Part shown: positions 1 to 8,773 of the stretch, piece by piece | Position numbering within the stretch: the first letter of the stretch is position 1 | Layout: each line of letters begins with the position of its first letter | Source: Corallococcus interemptor | GTDB lineage: Bacteria; Myxococcota; Myxococcia; Myxococcales; Myxococcaceae | Reading direction: 5' to 3' | DNA: 64,000 nt | Assembly (NCBI RefSeq): GCF_003668875.1 | Contig: NZ_RAWM01000022.1 | Coordinates: forward strand, 1 to 64,000 | Program-made: the position numbers and the translations under genes | The notes under the pieces: generated by a model | The model's database searches: none | What the model saw: the letters and a program-made list of their open reading frames with translations, nothing else | Told to the model about the DNA's origin: nothing

Positions 1-2
1 CG

Positions 3-1535
3 GTGGGGGGAGTGGAATTGGGGCGCTACCTCGCGTTCATCCGCGAGAAGAAGGCCGCCCTGAAGCAGCCCGCCGTGACGGAGACGGAGCGTCAGGTGGG
101 CCACGCCGCGCTCAATGACCTGATGCTGTGGGCGTCCGCGCGGACGGAGGAGGAGCTCGCGAAGGACGCGCCGCTGGAGGTGTACCTGCGGCTGAAGGCC
201 AAGCACGCGCAGGCCCTGCTCGAGGACGGCAGGCGCTCCGCGCGGGCGGAGGCGAAGCTGGAGGAGTTCCACCGCTGGGCGGAGGCGCGCCGTCAGGTGC
301 TGGCGGACGCGCACTTCCGGCGGCTCGGGAGCGACGGGCTGCTCACGGAGAGCGCGCTCTACGAGGAGACGCAGCTGGCGTTGCTGGACGCGGTGCTGGA
401 CTGGGCCTACGCGCACACGGAGGACCCGGACTTCCCGCGCAAGAGCCCCAGCGAGGTGGCGGTCTACCTGCTGGCGCGCGACAGCCTCCTGGCGTCGGCG
501 GTGGAGGCGGGCCGCTTCGCGCCTCCGGCCTGGGACCCGGCCCGTGAGCCTCCGGCCATTCCGCCGGAGGAGGTGGTGCTGGAGATTGCCCTGGGGCTGC
601 TGCCCGTCACCGGTGAGGTGGGGGACATCAGTGGCGTGGTGCTGGGACGGAGCCTCCTGGGATACCCGCTGACGGACGGCGAGCGGCTGCTCTGCGCGGT
701 GAGCGTGGCGCTGCCGGTGGTGTCGGGGCGGCTGTTGTCGGAAGGAGCGCAGGGCGCGGAGCGTGTCGCGCTGCTCACGGGCCGGAGCCTGCGCGAGGTG
801 CAGGTGTTGCAGCGGGTGGTGCAGCACCTGTCGCCGCAGGAGGCGCAGGAGCTGCGTCGGGTGCTGCGCGCGGCGGGACGGGGTGAGGCGGTGTCCGCGG
901 AGGACGTGGAGCGGCTGCGGGCGCTGGCGAAGCGGCTGGAGGCGCCGCTCGCGGAAGCGGGGCGGGTGCTGGCCCGGGGCAAGCGCGTGGCCCTGGTGGG
1001 CTCACGGGCGACGGCGGAGGGAGCGCGGCTGGTGCCGGGCAGCGCGGAACACCTGGCGCAGGCGTGGGTGGACTATCAGTTCCGTCACCCGGGCAAGTAT
1101 CCGCGCTTCAGCTACGCCGTGGATCCGGAGTGGGAGCGGCTCTACCGGACGGTCATCCAGAACAAGGGCGCGGGCAGTGCGTTCGAACAGTCCGTGCTCC
1201 AGAGCCGGAAGCTGCCGAAGAACACGGACCTCCTGCTGCCGCCGCCGGGCAGCAAGGCACAGGGGTTCGTCCCGGATGCCGTGACGGGACACAAGGGGGA
1301 CCTGGTCTGGGGCAGTCCCTACGACTTCGTGGAGGTGAAGGGCCGTGCGGAGTTGGCGCTCACGGGGAACCTGAAGGCCATGATTCAGTACGTCCAGAAG
1401 TACGGTGGCTCCATCGAACTCTGGATCCGTTCCGCTAAACATCCCGAGGGGGCGACGCGGCTGACCGGGCCCCTGACCGAGGAACTGAACGACCTTGTCA
1501 AGGAAGGTCAGGCAGCCGTCAGGCCCTTCCCGTAA
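3..1535 (+). CDS. polymorphic toxin, nuclease-type C-terminus (5' partial)
   Basis: The frame is open to the left edge, so the N-terminus, which would carry any secretion or lipoprotein signal, is missing. Of the 510 visible residues, the first ~180 are helical and charged. Residues ~190-240 (ALGLLPVTGEVGDISG and following) look like the pre-toxin domain placed before polymorphic-toxin warheads. The last ~150 residues read as a PD-(D/E)XK nuclease fold: Glu in a helix (GSAFEQSVLQ), Asp in FVPDAVTG, then the core FVEVKG, then a helix and strand with Gln/Tyr (MIQYVQKYGGSIELWI). This architecture matches contact-dependent toxins, including the SitA lipoprotein toxins of Myxococcus. The next gene follows after nine bases and is probably its immunity gene. 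DNA as the target is inferred from the fold. Confidence 0.72.
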   Translation: MGGVELGRYLAFIREKKAALKQPAVTETERQVGHAALNDLMLWASARTEEELAKDAPLEVYLRLKAKHAQALLEDGRRSARAEAKLEEFHRWAEARRQVLADAHFRRLGSDGLLTESALYEETQLALLDAVLDWAYAHTEDPDFPRKSPSEVAVYLLARDSLLASAVEAGRFAPPAWDPAREPPAIPPEEVVLEIALGLLPVTGEVGDISGVVLGRSLLGYPLTDGERLLCAVSVALPVVSGRLLSEGAQGAERVALLTGRSLREVQVLQRVVQHLSPQEAQELRRVLRAAGRGEAVSAEDVERLRALAKRLEAPLAEAGRVLARGKRVALVGSRATAEGARLVPGSAEHLAQAWVDYQFRHPGKYPRFSYAVDPEWERLYRTVIQNKGAGSAFEQSVLQSRKLPKNTDLLLPPPGSKAQGFVPDAVTGHKGDLVWGSPYDFVEVKGRAELALTGNLKAMIQYVQKYGGSIELWIRSAKHPEGATRLTGPLTEELNDLVKEGQAAVRPFP

Positions 1536-1544
1536 GAGCGCTTC

Positions 1545-2324
1545 ATGGCCATTCGATACCTGAGCACCGATTTCGCGCTGCCTCCCGGGGTTCCACCCAC
1601 GAGCGTCGTTCGCGAACTGGTCCAGCGGTTCTTTTCGGGGGGCCGCTGGTTCCAACCCGTGCGCTGCGGGGGCGTCGGCGTGGATACGCAGTTCGAGCCC
1701 GGTGCTTTTGACCTGGATGTGCTCGCGGCCCACTACGATGAGTCCAGTCGCTTCTTCATCGGGGCGAAGACGGATCGGGACTTCCTCCATTTCGCCCCCG
1801 AGCGCCGCGGGAAGTATCCCTTCGTCGGCTCCTTCAGCTGGATGACTTCCGTCACGGAGGCCCGGAAGGTGGGGTGGCGCGAAGCCCACCTGCGTCAGGT
1901 CGTCGAAATCATGCAGCTGCTGGGCTCCCCCCTCGCCCAGTCCGGGCTTGGTGACGACTTCGAGCGCAAGAACTGGCGCCTGGTGCCCAACGAGGACGGC
2001 TTCGGTTCCACGCGCGTCTTCAACGTGCGCGACTACAGCGAGGGCCTCTCCGGCCTCTACTGGCGCAACGTCTTCGGCGCCCCCTTCGTGGACCTCTTCG
2101 GACCGCGCCTGGACGCCATCCCCGCGCCCCAGCGCCAGTCCCTCGACGGCGGGCTCGTCCTCGTCCAGCCCTACGAGCTCCCCACCCAGGCCATGACGCC
2201 GGAGGGCGACGCCGCGGAAGGACAGCTCATCGCCACCCTGGGCCGCGACGCCTTCTTCGACCTGCCCACCCTCACGAAGCCCACGCGCGTGCCGGACGTG
2301 TCCTGGATGCTGCACAAGCACTGA
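1545..2324 (+). CDS. probable immunity protein for the upstream toxin (Imm52-like)
   Basis: A 259-residue protein starts nine bases after the toxin stop codon. It has no signal peptide or membrane segment, as expected for a cytoplasmic antitoxin. Visible features are many aromatic residues, a WRLVPNEDGFGSTRVFNV stretch near residue 145 and a C-terminal YELPTQAMTPEGD segment. I believe it resembles the Imm52 family, often found beside restriction-endonuclease-fold toxins in myxobacteria, but this is from memory. Position, orientation, size and lack of an export signal support the immunity role more strongly than sequence does. It converges on radA with a 12-base gap. Confidence 0.6.
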   Translation: MAIRYLSTDFALPPGVPPTSVVRELVQRFFSGGRWFQPVRCGGVGVDTQFEPGAFDLDVLAAHYDESSRFFIGAKTDRDFLHFAPERRGKYPFVGSFSWMTSVTEARKVGWREAHLRQVVEIMQLLGSPLAQSGLGDDFERKNWRLVPNEDGFGSTRVFNVRDYSEGLSGLYWRNVFGAPFVDLFGPRLDAIPAPQRQSLDGGLVLVQPYELPTQAMTPEGDAAEGQLIATLGRDAFFDLPTLTKPTRVPDVSWMLHKH

Positions 2325-2336
2325 CGGCACCGGACG

Positions 2337-3698
2337 TCAGTCGAACATCGCCGCCAGCGCCTCGCTCAGGGTCTCCACGCCCACCACCTCGAGCTTCGTC
2401 GCCTCCACCCGCCGCGCGCTGCCCGCCGGCAGCACCACCCGCTGGAAGCCCATCTTCGCGGCCTCCGCGAGCCTCGGCTCCACCTGGCCCACCGCGCGCA
2501 CCTCGCCCGCGAGCCCCACCTCTCCCAGCACCAGCGTCTTCGCGTCCAACGGCCGGTTCTGCAGGCTGCTCACCAGCGCCGCGCACACCGCCAGGTCGCA
2601 CGCCGGTTCGCTCAACTGCATGCCGCCCGCCACGTTGACGAACAGGTCGCAGCCCACCAGCGGAATCTCCTCCTTCTTCTCCAGCACCGCCGCCAGGAGC
2701 GCCACGCGGTTGCCGTCCACGCCAATCGCCGTGCGCCGCGCCGTGCCGTAGCCCGTGGGCGCCACCAGCGCCTGCACCTCCACCAGGAGCGGCCGCGTGC
2801 CGTTGAGCGTGCTCGTCACCACGCTGCCGGACTTGCCCTGGGGACGCTCGGAGAGGAACAGCGCGGACGGGTCCGCCACCTCCACCAGCCCCGCGCCCTT
2901 CATCTCGAAGACGCCAATCTCGTTGGTGCTGCCGAAGCGGTTCTTGTGCGCGCGCAACAGGCGGAACGGGTGGCCGCGCTCGCCCTCGAAGTAGAGGACC
3001 GTGTCCACCATGTGCTCCAGCACGCGCGGGCCCGCGATGGAGCCCTCCTTCGTCACGTGCCCCACCAGGAACGTGGGCACCCCGCTGCGCTTGGCGAACG
3101 CCATCAGCCGGCCCGCCACCTCGCGCACCTGGGTGATGCTGCCCGGCGCGTTGCCCAGCTCCGGCAGGTACATGGTCTGGATGGAGTCCACCACCAGCGC
3201 CTGGGGCTTGAGCGCCTCCGCCGCCTGGAGCACCCGGTCCGCGTCCGTCTCCGCGAACAGGTGGATGGCGTCCCCCTCCACCCGCAGCCGCTCCGCGCGC
3301 ATCTTCGTCTGCCGCAGGCTCTCTTCACCCGACACGTAGAGCACCGGCCCGTGCCGCGACAGCTTGTCCAGCGCCGCCAACAGCAGCGTGGACTTGCCGA
3401 TGCCCGGGTCTCCGCCCAGCAGCACCAGCGAGCCGCCCACCACGCCGCCGCCCAGGACCCGGTCGAACTCCGTGATGCCCGTGCGCCGGCGCACCTCCGT
3501 CTCCGCCGTCACGTCCTGCAGCTTCACCGGCTTGGAGGCGCCCCCGGACGCGCCCCACGCCGGGCGCTTGTCGTCCACCTTCGCTTCGGTCTCCTCCAGG
3601 AGCGAGCTCCAGGCCCCGCAGTCCGGACACTTCCCGAGCCACTTCGCCGTCTGGTAGCCGCAGGCCTGACAGGTGTAGTGCGTCTTCGCCTTCGCCAT
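2337..3698 (-). CDS. radA: DNA repair protein RadA
   Basis: RadA/Sms is a RecA-like ATPase that promotes branch migration of recombination intermediates. The 453-residue product has every family hallmark in order: a four-cysteine zinc finger (C10, C13, C24, C27), Walker A GGDPGIGKST at 95-104, Walker B near LVVDSIQTM, the RadA-specific KNRFG motif at 252-256, and a C-terminal Lon-protease-like domain. Length is typical. It is transcribed alone, away from the stress membrane gene on its upstream side. Start is the ATG giving MAKAKTHYTC, which places the zinc finger correctly. Confidence 0.97.
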   Translation of the reverse strand: MAKAKTHYTCQACGYQTAKWLGKCPDCGAWSSLLEETEAKVDDKRPAWGASGGASKPVKLQDVTAETEVRRRTGITEFDRVLGGGVVGGSLVLLGGDPGIGKSTLLLAALDKLSRHGPVLYVSGEESLRQTKMRAERLRVEGDAIHLFAETDADRVLQAAEALKPQALVVDSIQTMYLPELGNAPGSITQVREVAGRLMAFAKRSGVPTFLVGHVTKEGSIAGPRVLEHMVDTVLYFEGERGHPFRLLRAHKNRFGSTNEIGVFEMKGAGLVEVADPSALFLSERPQGKSGSVVTSTLNGTRPLLVEVQALVAPTGYGTARRTAIGVDGNRVALLAAVLEKKEEIPLVGCDLFVNVAGGMQLSEPACDLAVCAALVSSLQNRPLDAKTLVLGEVGLAGEVRAVGQVEPRLAEAAKMGFQRVVLPAGSARRVEATKLEVVGVETLSEALAAMFD

Positions 3699-3883
3699 GG
3701 GTTGGAGTGTCTACCCCAGACCCCTGACGTTTCGTCGCCCATGCGCATGCGCGCGCCATGCCAGGGGAGCAGGCAGGCAGGCTGTCGTGGATCAGGTAGC
3801 GAGTTGCCCTACAGGGAGGGGCAACCCAGTTTCTGGTCCACGGGCGACGCGAAACAGCGCGCCCCCCACACAGGGAGAGTGCC

Positions 3884-4153
3884 ATGGGGATTATCGCGTT
3901 TCTGGTGATTGGTCTGGTCGCGGGTCTGATCGCTCGTGCCATCATGCCGGGCAACCAGTCGATGGGGCTCATCGCCACCACGCTGCTGGGCATCGCCGGT
4001 TCGTTCGTGGGCGGTTTCGTCGGTTCGCTGTTCTCGCGTGACGGCCGGATGTTCGACCTGCACCCCACGGGCCTGCTGTTCTCCGTCCTGGGCGCGCTGG
4101 TCGTGCTGTTCCTCGTGGGGCTCGCCGGCCGCGGCCGTCGCGTCCACGTCTAG
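3884..4153 (+). CDS. GlsB/YeaQ/YmgE-family stress membrane protein
   Basis: An 89-residue integral membrane protein with three hydrophobic, glycine-rich helices (residues ~3-20, 28-48, 61-82) and the typical start GIIAFLVIGLVAGLIARAIMPG. The family was once called transglycosylase-associated and is induced by general stress in many bacteria; its biochemical role is unknown. The ATG at 3884 is preceded by AGGGAGAG. It is monocistronic: a hairpin terminator lies about 40 bases downstream. Confidence 0.9.
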   Translation: MGIIAFLVIGLVAGLIARAIMPGNQSMGLIATTLLGIAGSFVGGFVGSLFSRDGRMFDLHPTGLLFSVLGALVVLFLVGLAGRGRRVHV

Positions 4154-4193
4154 TCAGGCAGGGCTCCTCGACCGATGAGGCGGGAGACAGCCA

Positions 4194-4229
4194 GGGGCGT
4201 CCGTGTCATGCACGGACGTCCCTTCTGTC
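4194..4229 (+). terminator. Rho-independent terminator after the stress membrane gene
   Basis: A 12-bp stem, GGGGCGTCCGTG at 4194-4205 and CACGGACGTCCC at 4211-4222, has one G-U pair and a five-base loop TCATG. It is followed by the pyrimidine-rich tail TTCTGTC. It sits between the membrane protein gene and the biotin operator, so it separates the two units. Confidence 0.75.
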
Positions 4230-4240
4230 TTTGCGGGCAC

Positions 4241-4272
4241 TCGTCAACCCTGTTTCCCAAGGGCGTTGACAA
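4241..4272 (+). promoter_or_regulatory. BirA-type biotin operator upstream of bioB
   Basis: Half-sites TCGTCAACC (4241-4249) and CGTTGACAA (4264-4272) form an inverted repeat with a 14-base spacer. The known BirA operator of bacteria with a DNA-binding biotin ligase is TTGTAAACC-N14/15-GGTTTACAA, and spacing and most positions agree. It ends 55 bases before the bioB start codon. The right half contains TTGACA, so the repressor could overlap a -35 element. This predicts repression of bioBFD by biotin-loaded BirA. Confidence 0.72.
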
Positions 4273-4327
4273 TGGCCTTCGGGCCACGCACCGTCGGCCT
4301 CCTGACGCCTCCCCCAGGAGCCCGCGC

Positions 4328-5353
4328 ATGTCCGACACCTCCGAGTCCTTCCACGGCCACGCCCACCACGCCGCCCCCGCCCCGGAAGGGGTGACGGTGC
4401 GTCATGACTGGTCGCTCGCGGAGGTGAAGGCGCTGTACCAGTTGCCGCTCCTGGACCTGGTGCACAAGGCGCAGACGGTGCACCGGCAGGTGTTCGTGGA
4501 GAACAAGGTGCAGCTCTGTTCGCTGCTCTCCATCAAGACGGGCGGGTGTCCGGAGGACTGCGCGTACTGCCCGCAGGCGGCGCGCTACAAGACGGGCGTG
4601 AAGGCGGAGAAGCTGATGGCGGTGCCGGACGTGCTGGCCGCCGCGTCGCAGGCCCGTCAGGCCGGGGCCACCCGCTTCTGCATGGGCGCCGCGTGGCGTG
4701 AGGTGAAGGACGGCCCGCAGTTCGACAGCGTGCTGGAGATGGTCAAGGGCGTGCGGGCCCTGGGGATGGAGGCGTGCGCCACGCTGGGCATGCTCACCGA
4801 CAGCCAGGCGAAGCGCCTGCGCGAGGCGGGCCTGTCCGCGTACAACCACAACCTGGACACGTCCCCGGAGCACTATGGAGACATCATCTCCACCCGCACC
4901 TATGACGACCGGCTGAAGACGCTCAACCGGGTGCGCGACGCGGGCATCTCCGTGTGCTGCGGCGGCATCATCGGCATGGGCGAGTCCGTGGACGACCGCT
5001 GCAACCTGCTGCGCACGCTGGCCAACCAGGAGGTGCACCCGGAGTCGGTGCCCATCAACGCGCTCGTGCCCGTGGAGGGGACGCCCCTGGCGGAGCAGCA
5101 CCGCGTGGAGACGGTGGACATGGTGCGCACCATCGCCACCGCGCGTCTGCTCATGCCCCAGGCCATGGTGCGCCTGTCCGCGGGCCGCATGCAGATGAAC
5201 GAAGAGGCGCAGCTGCTCTGCATGATGGCGGGCGCCAACTCGCTCTTCTTCGGGGAGAAGCTGCTCACCACCGGCAACCCCGAGTACACCCAGGACATGG
5301 CGCTCTTGGAGAAGGCGGGCATCCGCCCCCTGGAGCCCCGGCAGGACCGGTGA
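4328..5353 (+). CDS. bioB: biotin synthase BioB
   Basis: Radical-SAM enzyme that inserts sulfur into dethiobiotin, the last step of biotin synthesis. The 341-residue product carries the radical-SAM motif C74-PED-C78-AY-C81, binding the [4Fe-4S] cluster. Auxiliary-cluster cysteines are also visible at C118 (RFCMGAAWR) and C150 (EACATLGM). The [10 protein letters not shown] and [10 protein letters not shown] stretches are typical of BioB. I chose the ATG at 4328 ([10 protein letters not shown]) because AGGAG lies seven bases upstream; the frame is open further left, but that would run through the operator. It heads the operon, and its stop overlaps the bioF start (GTGA). Confidence 0.97.
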   Translation: MSDTSESFHGHAHHAAPAPEGVTVRHDWSLAEVKALYQLPLLDLVHKAQTVHRQVFVENKVQLCSLLSIKTGGCPEDCAYCPQAARYKTGVKAEKLMAVPDVLAAASQARQAGATRFCMGAAWREVKDGPQFDSVLEMVKGVRALGMEACATLGMLTDSQAKRLREAGLSAYNHNLDTSPEHYGDIISTRTYDDRLKTLNRVRDAGISVCCGGIIGMGESVDDRCNLLRTLANQEVHPESVPINALVPVEGTPLAEQHRVETVDMVRTIATARLLMPQAMVRLSAGRMQMNEEAQLLCMMAGANSLFFGEKLLTTGNPEYTQDMALLEKAGIRPLEPRQDR

Positions 5354-6519
5354 GGCCCGCCACGCAGTGGGCGCGCGAGGACCTGGAGGCCCTGTCGGCG
5401 AAGGGCCTCCGCCGCGTGCTGGAGCCGCTCGACTCACCCCAGGGCGCGGAGGTGCGCGTGGGGGACGAGCGGCTGGTGAACTTCTCCTCCAATGACTACC
5501 TGGGGCTCGCGGCGTCGCCCGCCGTGCGCGCCGCCGCCGCGTCCGCGCTGGAGCGCTACGGCGTGGGCACCGGCGCCAGCCGCCTGGTGGTGGGGGACAT
5601 GGTGCCGCACCAATTGCTGGAGGCGCGCCTTGCCCGCTTCGAGCGCGCGGAGGCGGTGCGCCTCTTCAACTCCGGCTACGCGGCCAACACCGGCATCCTG
5701 CCCGCGCTGGTGGGCCCCGGTGACGCGGTGTTCTCCGACGCCCTCAACCACGCCTCGCTGGTGGATGGCTGCCGGCTGTCCCGCGCGCGCGTCGTCGTCT
5801 ACCCGCACGCGGACGTGGCCGCGCTCACCCGCGCGCTGGAGCAGACGCCCGCGCGGCGCAAGCTGGTCGTCACCGACAGCGTGTTCTCCATGGACGGGGA
5901 CGTGGCCCCGCTGCGCGAGCTGGTGGCCGCGTGCGAGGCCCACGGCGCCGCCCTGATGGTGGACGAGGCGCACGCCACCGGCGTCCTGGGCGCGCGTGGC
6001 GCGGGGCTGTGCGAGGCGCTGGGCGTGGAGGACCGGGTGGACCTGCGCATGGGCACGCTGAGCAAGGCGCTGGGCGGGCTGGGCGCGTACGTGGCCACGT
6101 CGCGCGCGGTGGCGGACCTGCTGGTGAGCCGCGCCCGGCCGTTCGTCTATTCCACCGCGCTGCCCGCCGCCCTGTGCGCCGCCGCCGAGTGCGCGGTGGA
6201 CCTGGTGGAGCACGACCCGGCGCCGCGCGAGCGGCTGTGGGGCCACATCCACCGCTTCACGGACGGCCTGCGCGCGCTGGGACTGCCAGCGGAGCCCCGG
6301 AGCGCCATCTTCCCGGTCATCCTGGGCGAGCCCTCGCGCGCGCTGGACGCGGCGAGGCGCCTTCGCGAGGCGGGCCTGCTGGTGAAGGCCATCCGCCCGC
6401 CCACCGTGCCGGACGGCACCAGCCGGCTCCGCTTCTGTCTCTCCGCGGCCCATACGACGGGCCATATCGACCTGGCGCTGGAGGCCCTGCGCCGGGTGGG
6501 AGTCTCCCGTGGCCCCTGA
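5350..6519 (+). CDS. bioF: 8-amino-7-oxononanoate synthase BioF
   Basis: PLP enzyme that condenses pimeloyl-ACP or pimeloyl-CoA with alanine to make 8-amino-7-oxononanoate. The 389-residue protein shows [10 protein letters not shown] near 44-53, the VDEAHATG motif (D205, H208) that contacts the cofactor, and the PLP lysine K239 in TLSKALGG. The GTG at 5350 overlaps the bioB stop by four bases, a translational-coupling arrangement, and gives the normal family length. The frame is open further upstream inside bioB, but that part is shadow coding. Confidence 0.96.
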   Translation: MRPATQWAREDLEALSAKGLRRVLEPLDSPQGAEVRVGDERLVNFSSNDYLGLAASPAVRAAAASALERYGVGTGASRLVVGDMVPHQLLEARLARFERAEAVRLFNSGYAANTGILPALVGPGDAVFSDALNHASLVDGCRLSRARVVVYPHADVAALTRALEQTPARRKLVVTDSVFSMDGDVAPLRELVAACEAHGAALMVDEAHATGVLGARGAGLCEALGVEDRVDLRMGTLSKALGGLGAYVATSRAVADLLVSRARPFVYSTALPAALCAAAECAVDLVEHDPAPRERLWGHIHRFTDGLRALGLPAEPRSAIFPVILGEPSRALDAARRLREAGLLVKAIRPPTVPDGTSRLRFCLSAAHTTGHIDLALEALRRVGVSRGP

Positions 6520-7204
6520 GCCGTTGCGCTTCTTCGTCACCGGCACGGACACCGGCGTGGGCAAGACGCAGGTGTCGTGCGCGCTGTTGTCGCTCCTGGA
6601 GGACGCGGGACACGCGCCCCAGGGCTTCAAGCCCTACGAGAGCGGCTGTGCCTCCCTGAAGGCCCCGGCGGACGCGCTGGCCATGCGCGAGGCCGCGGGC
6701 AGCTCGCTGCCGGTGGACGCCGTGTGTCCCCACCGCTTCAAGGCGCCGCTGGCCCCGGGCATCGCGGCGTCGCGGCTGGGGAGGGAGCCGGACTTCCGCG
6801 TGACGCTGGAGGCGTGGAAGCGGCTGAAGGGCGGTTCGGTGGTGGTGGAGGGGGCAGGGGGGCTGTTCGTCCCGGTGGATTCGAAGCGCGACGTGGTGGA
6901 CCTCATCCAGGCGTTCCGCCTGCCGGTGGTGCTGGTGGCGCGCGCGGGGCTGGGCACGCTCAATCATGTGGCGCTGTCGCTGGAGGCGCTGGCGGCGCGC
7001 AGCGTGTCCGTGCGCGCGGTGGTGCTGTCGCGCGGCGTGCCCGGACGTGACCTGGCGGAGCGGGACAACCGGCGCTACCTGGAGGCCCGCCACGGGGTGG
7101 AGGTGCTGGGGCCCGTGCCGTATGTGGAGGATGCAAGAAAGCGCCGGATCGCGTTCCGGCGCGCGCTGGCGCCGCTGGTGCCCGAACGCGCGCGGGCCCG
7201 ATAA
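6509..7204 (+). CDS. bioD: dethiobiotin synthetase BioD
   Basis: ATP-dependent carboxylase that closes the ureido ring of dethiobiotin. The 231-residue product begins with the family P-loop [12 protein letters not shown] (K19 binds phosphate). It then has FKPYESGC, and [13 protein letters not shown], where the Glu-Gly-Ala-Gly-Gly loop is characteristic. The GTG at 6509 overlaps the end of bioF by 11 bases. The operon therefore holds bioB, bioF and bioD but no class III bioA aminotransferase. Confidence 0.96.
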   Translation: MAPEPLRFFVTGTDTGVGKTQVSCALLSLLEDAGHAPQGFKPYESGCASLKAPADALAMREAAGSSLPVDAVCPHRFKAPLAPGIAASRLGREPDFRVTLEAWKRLKGGSVVVEGAGGLFVPVDSKRDVVDLIQAFRLPVVLVARAGLGTLNHVALSLEALAARSVSVRAVVLSRGVPGRDLAERDNRRYLEARHGVEVLGPVPYVEDARKRRIAFRRALAPLVPERARAR

Positions 7205-7319
7205 ATCGGCCTCCGGCGCGTTCGGCGGAAAGGCGCGTGCTACAGGCCGCGCAAGTTTTCGCGTGGTGGTGGCCGTGATCTGGACGTGCTGTTTTTTCCG
7301 CGCGAGAAAGCCGGCACGA

Positions 7320-7598
7320 ATGGCGGACATCATCGACATCACGCTCCTCGCGGACGTCCGGCGCTTCTTCCAGAAGCTCATCGAACAGCGCGGGCTGTCC
7401 TACTTCCTCCAGAAGGACGGTCCGCGGCTGTTCCAGATTGAGCCGACGAAGGTCGAGCTGGTCCTGCGCACCGCGATCCGCACCCGGAACCCCGAGCTGC
7501 CCAGGCCGCACGAGAAGGCCATCGAGCACTGCCGCCTGGAGCTGCGCCGCGAGCTGATCCGCCGCGTGGCCAGCGCCATGCTCCAGACGGGGCTGTGA
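7320..7598 (+). CDS. small conserved-looking hypothetical protein
   Basis: A 92-residue, basic, mainly helical protein with no signal peptide, cysteine cluster or membrane helix (MADIIDITLL start, many Arg/Leu toward the C-terminus). I do not recognise the family. It starts 115 bases after bioD at an ATG, and its TGA overlaps the GTG of the aminotransferase gene (GTGA). It is therefore probably translated in concert with that enzyme. Confidence 0.6.
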   Translation: MADIIDITLLADVRRFFQKLIEQRGLSYFLQKDGPRLFQIEPTKVELVLRTAIRTRNPELPRPHEKAIEHCRLELRRELIRRVASAMLQTGL

Positions 7599-8773
7599 GC
7601 CGCTTCTCGCTCCGCACCGCCTTCCCGCGCACCCCCAACCCGCTCTCCCAGGCCGCCGCCGGGCGCCACGCGCGCGGGCTGCCCCTCTGGGACCTGGCGG
7701 AGACCAACCCCACCCGCGTGGGGCTGCCCCCACCGGACGTGGACCTCGGGGCCCTCCCCGGGCCGTTCCACTACGCGCCGGAGCCCTTCGGCCTGCCCGC
7801 GGCGCGCGCGTCCGTGGCCGCGCACCTGTCCCGGCAAGGCACGCGCGTGGACGCCGCGCACGTCGTCCTCTCCGCCAGCACCAGCGAGGCCTACGGGTGG
7901 CTGCTGAAGCTCCTGTGCGACCCGGGGGACAACGTCCTCGTCCCCGCGCCGGGTTACCCGCTGGTGGACGTCCTGGCGCGCCTGGAGGCCGTCCAGACGC
8001 GTTCCTACCGCCTGCCCGCCGTGCACGGCTTCGGCCTGGACGCGGGCCTCGTGGAGGCCGCCGTGGACGCCCGCACGCGCGCGGTGGTGGTGGTGAACCC
8101 CGGCAACCCCACCGGCCACTTCCTCCACGAGGACGAGCTCCACGCGCTCGCGGACGTGTGCGCGCGCCACGGGCTGGCGCTCCTCTGCGACGAGGTGTTC
8201 TCCGGCTTCGCGTGGGACGAGGAAGCAGGGCGCGTGACGTCCGTGGCGGGGCGGAGGCTGCCGTGCCTGACGTTCTCGCTGTCCGGCCTGTCCAAGGTCG
8301 CGGGCCTGCCCGGCCTGAAGCTGGCGTGGCTGCACGTGGGCGGCCCCGCGCACGCGCGCGACGAGGCCCTGGCCCGGCTGGAGGACGTGGCGGACGCGGC
8401 GCTGTCGGTGGGCACGCCCGTGCAGCTCGCGCTGCCGGCGCTGCTCGAGCACGCGCCGCGCTTCCAGCAGGCCTTGATGGAGCGGGTGAGGGGCAACCGG
8501 GAGCGGCTGCTCCAGGCGCGTCCGGCGGACGCCGCGTGGGACGTGGTGCCCGCGCACGGCGGCTGGAGCGCGCTCTTGCGCATCCCCCATCACCCCGGCG
8601 AGGAGGCCACCTGCCTGCGGCTCCTGGAGGAGGGGGTGCGCGTGCAGCCGGGGTACTTCTACGACTTCGGCGGCGGTGCGTACCTCGTGCTGTCGCTGCT
8701 GCCGACGCCCGAGGTCTTCACCGCCGCCCTGGCTCCGCTGGTGCGCGTGCTCAGTCCGTCGGCGGGTCGATGA
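7595..8773 (+). CDS. class I/II PLP aminotransferase
   Basis: A 392-residue fold-type I aminotransferase. Visible motifs are NPGNPTG at 168-174, the Asp that pairs with the pyridine nitrogen in LLCDEVFSGF (D199), and the Schiff-base lysine K234 in SLSGLSKVAG. Pattern and size match the AspC/MalY-like class I group, so it is not BioA (class III), although it follows the biotin genes. The substrate cannot be read from sequence. The GTG start overlaps the 92-residue gene by four bases. Its 3' end overlaps the convergent lipoprotein gene by 23 bases. Confidence 0.87.
   Translation: MSRFSLRTAFPRTPNPLSQAAAGRHARGLPLWDLAETNPTRVGLPPPDVDLGALPGPFHYAPEPFGLPAARASVAAHLSRQGTRVDAAHVVLSASTSEAYGWLLKLLCDPGDNVLVPAPGYPLVDVLARLEAVQTRSYRLPAVHGFGLDAGLVEAAVDARTRAVVVVNPGNPTGHFLHEDELHALADVCARHGLALLCDEVFSGFAWDEEAGRVTSVAGRRLPCLTFSLSGLSKVAGLPGLKLAWLHVGGPAHARDEALARLEDVADAALSVGTPVQLALPALLEHAPRFQQALMERVRGNRERLLQARPADAAWDVVPAHGGWSALLRIPHHPGEEATCLRLLEEGVRVQPGYFYDFGGGAYLVLSLLPTPEVFTAALAPLVRVLSPSAGR

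Noticed and set aside
7595-8773. Reading the aminotransferase after the biotin genes as BioA
   Set aside because: The NPGNPTG and SLSGLSK motifs are class I; BioA is class III.
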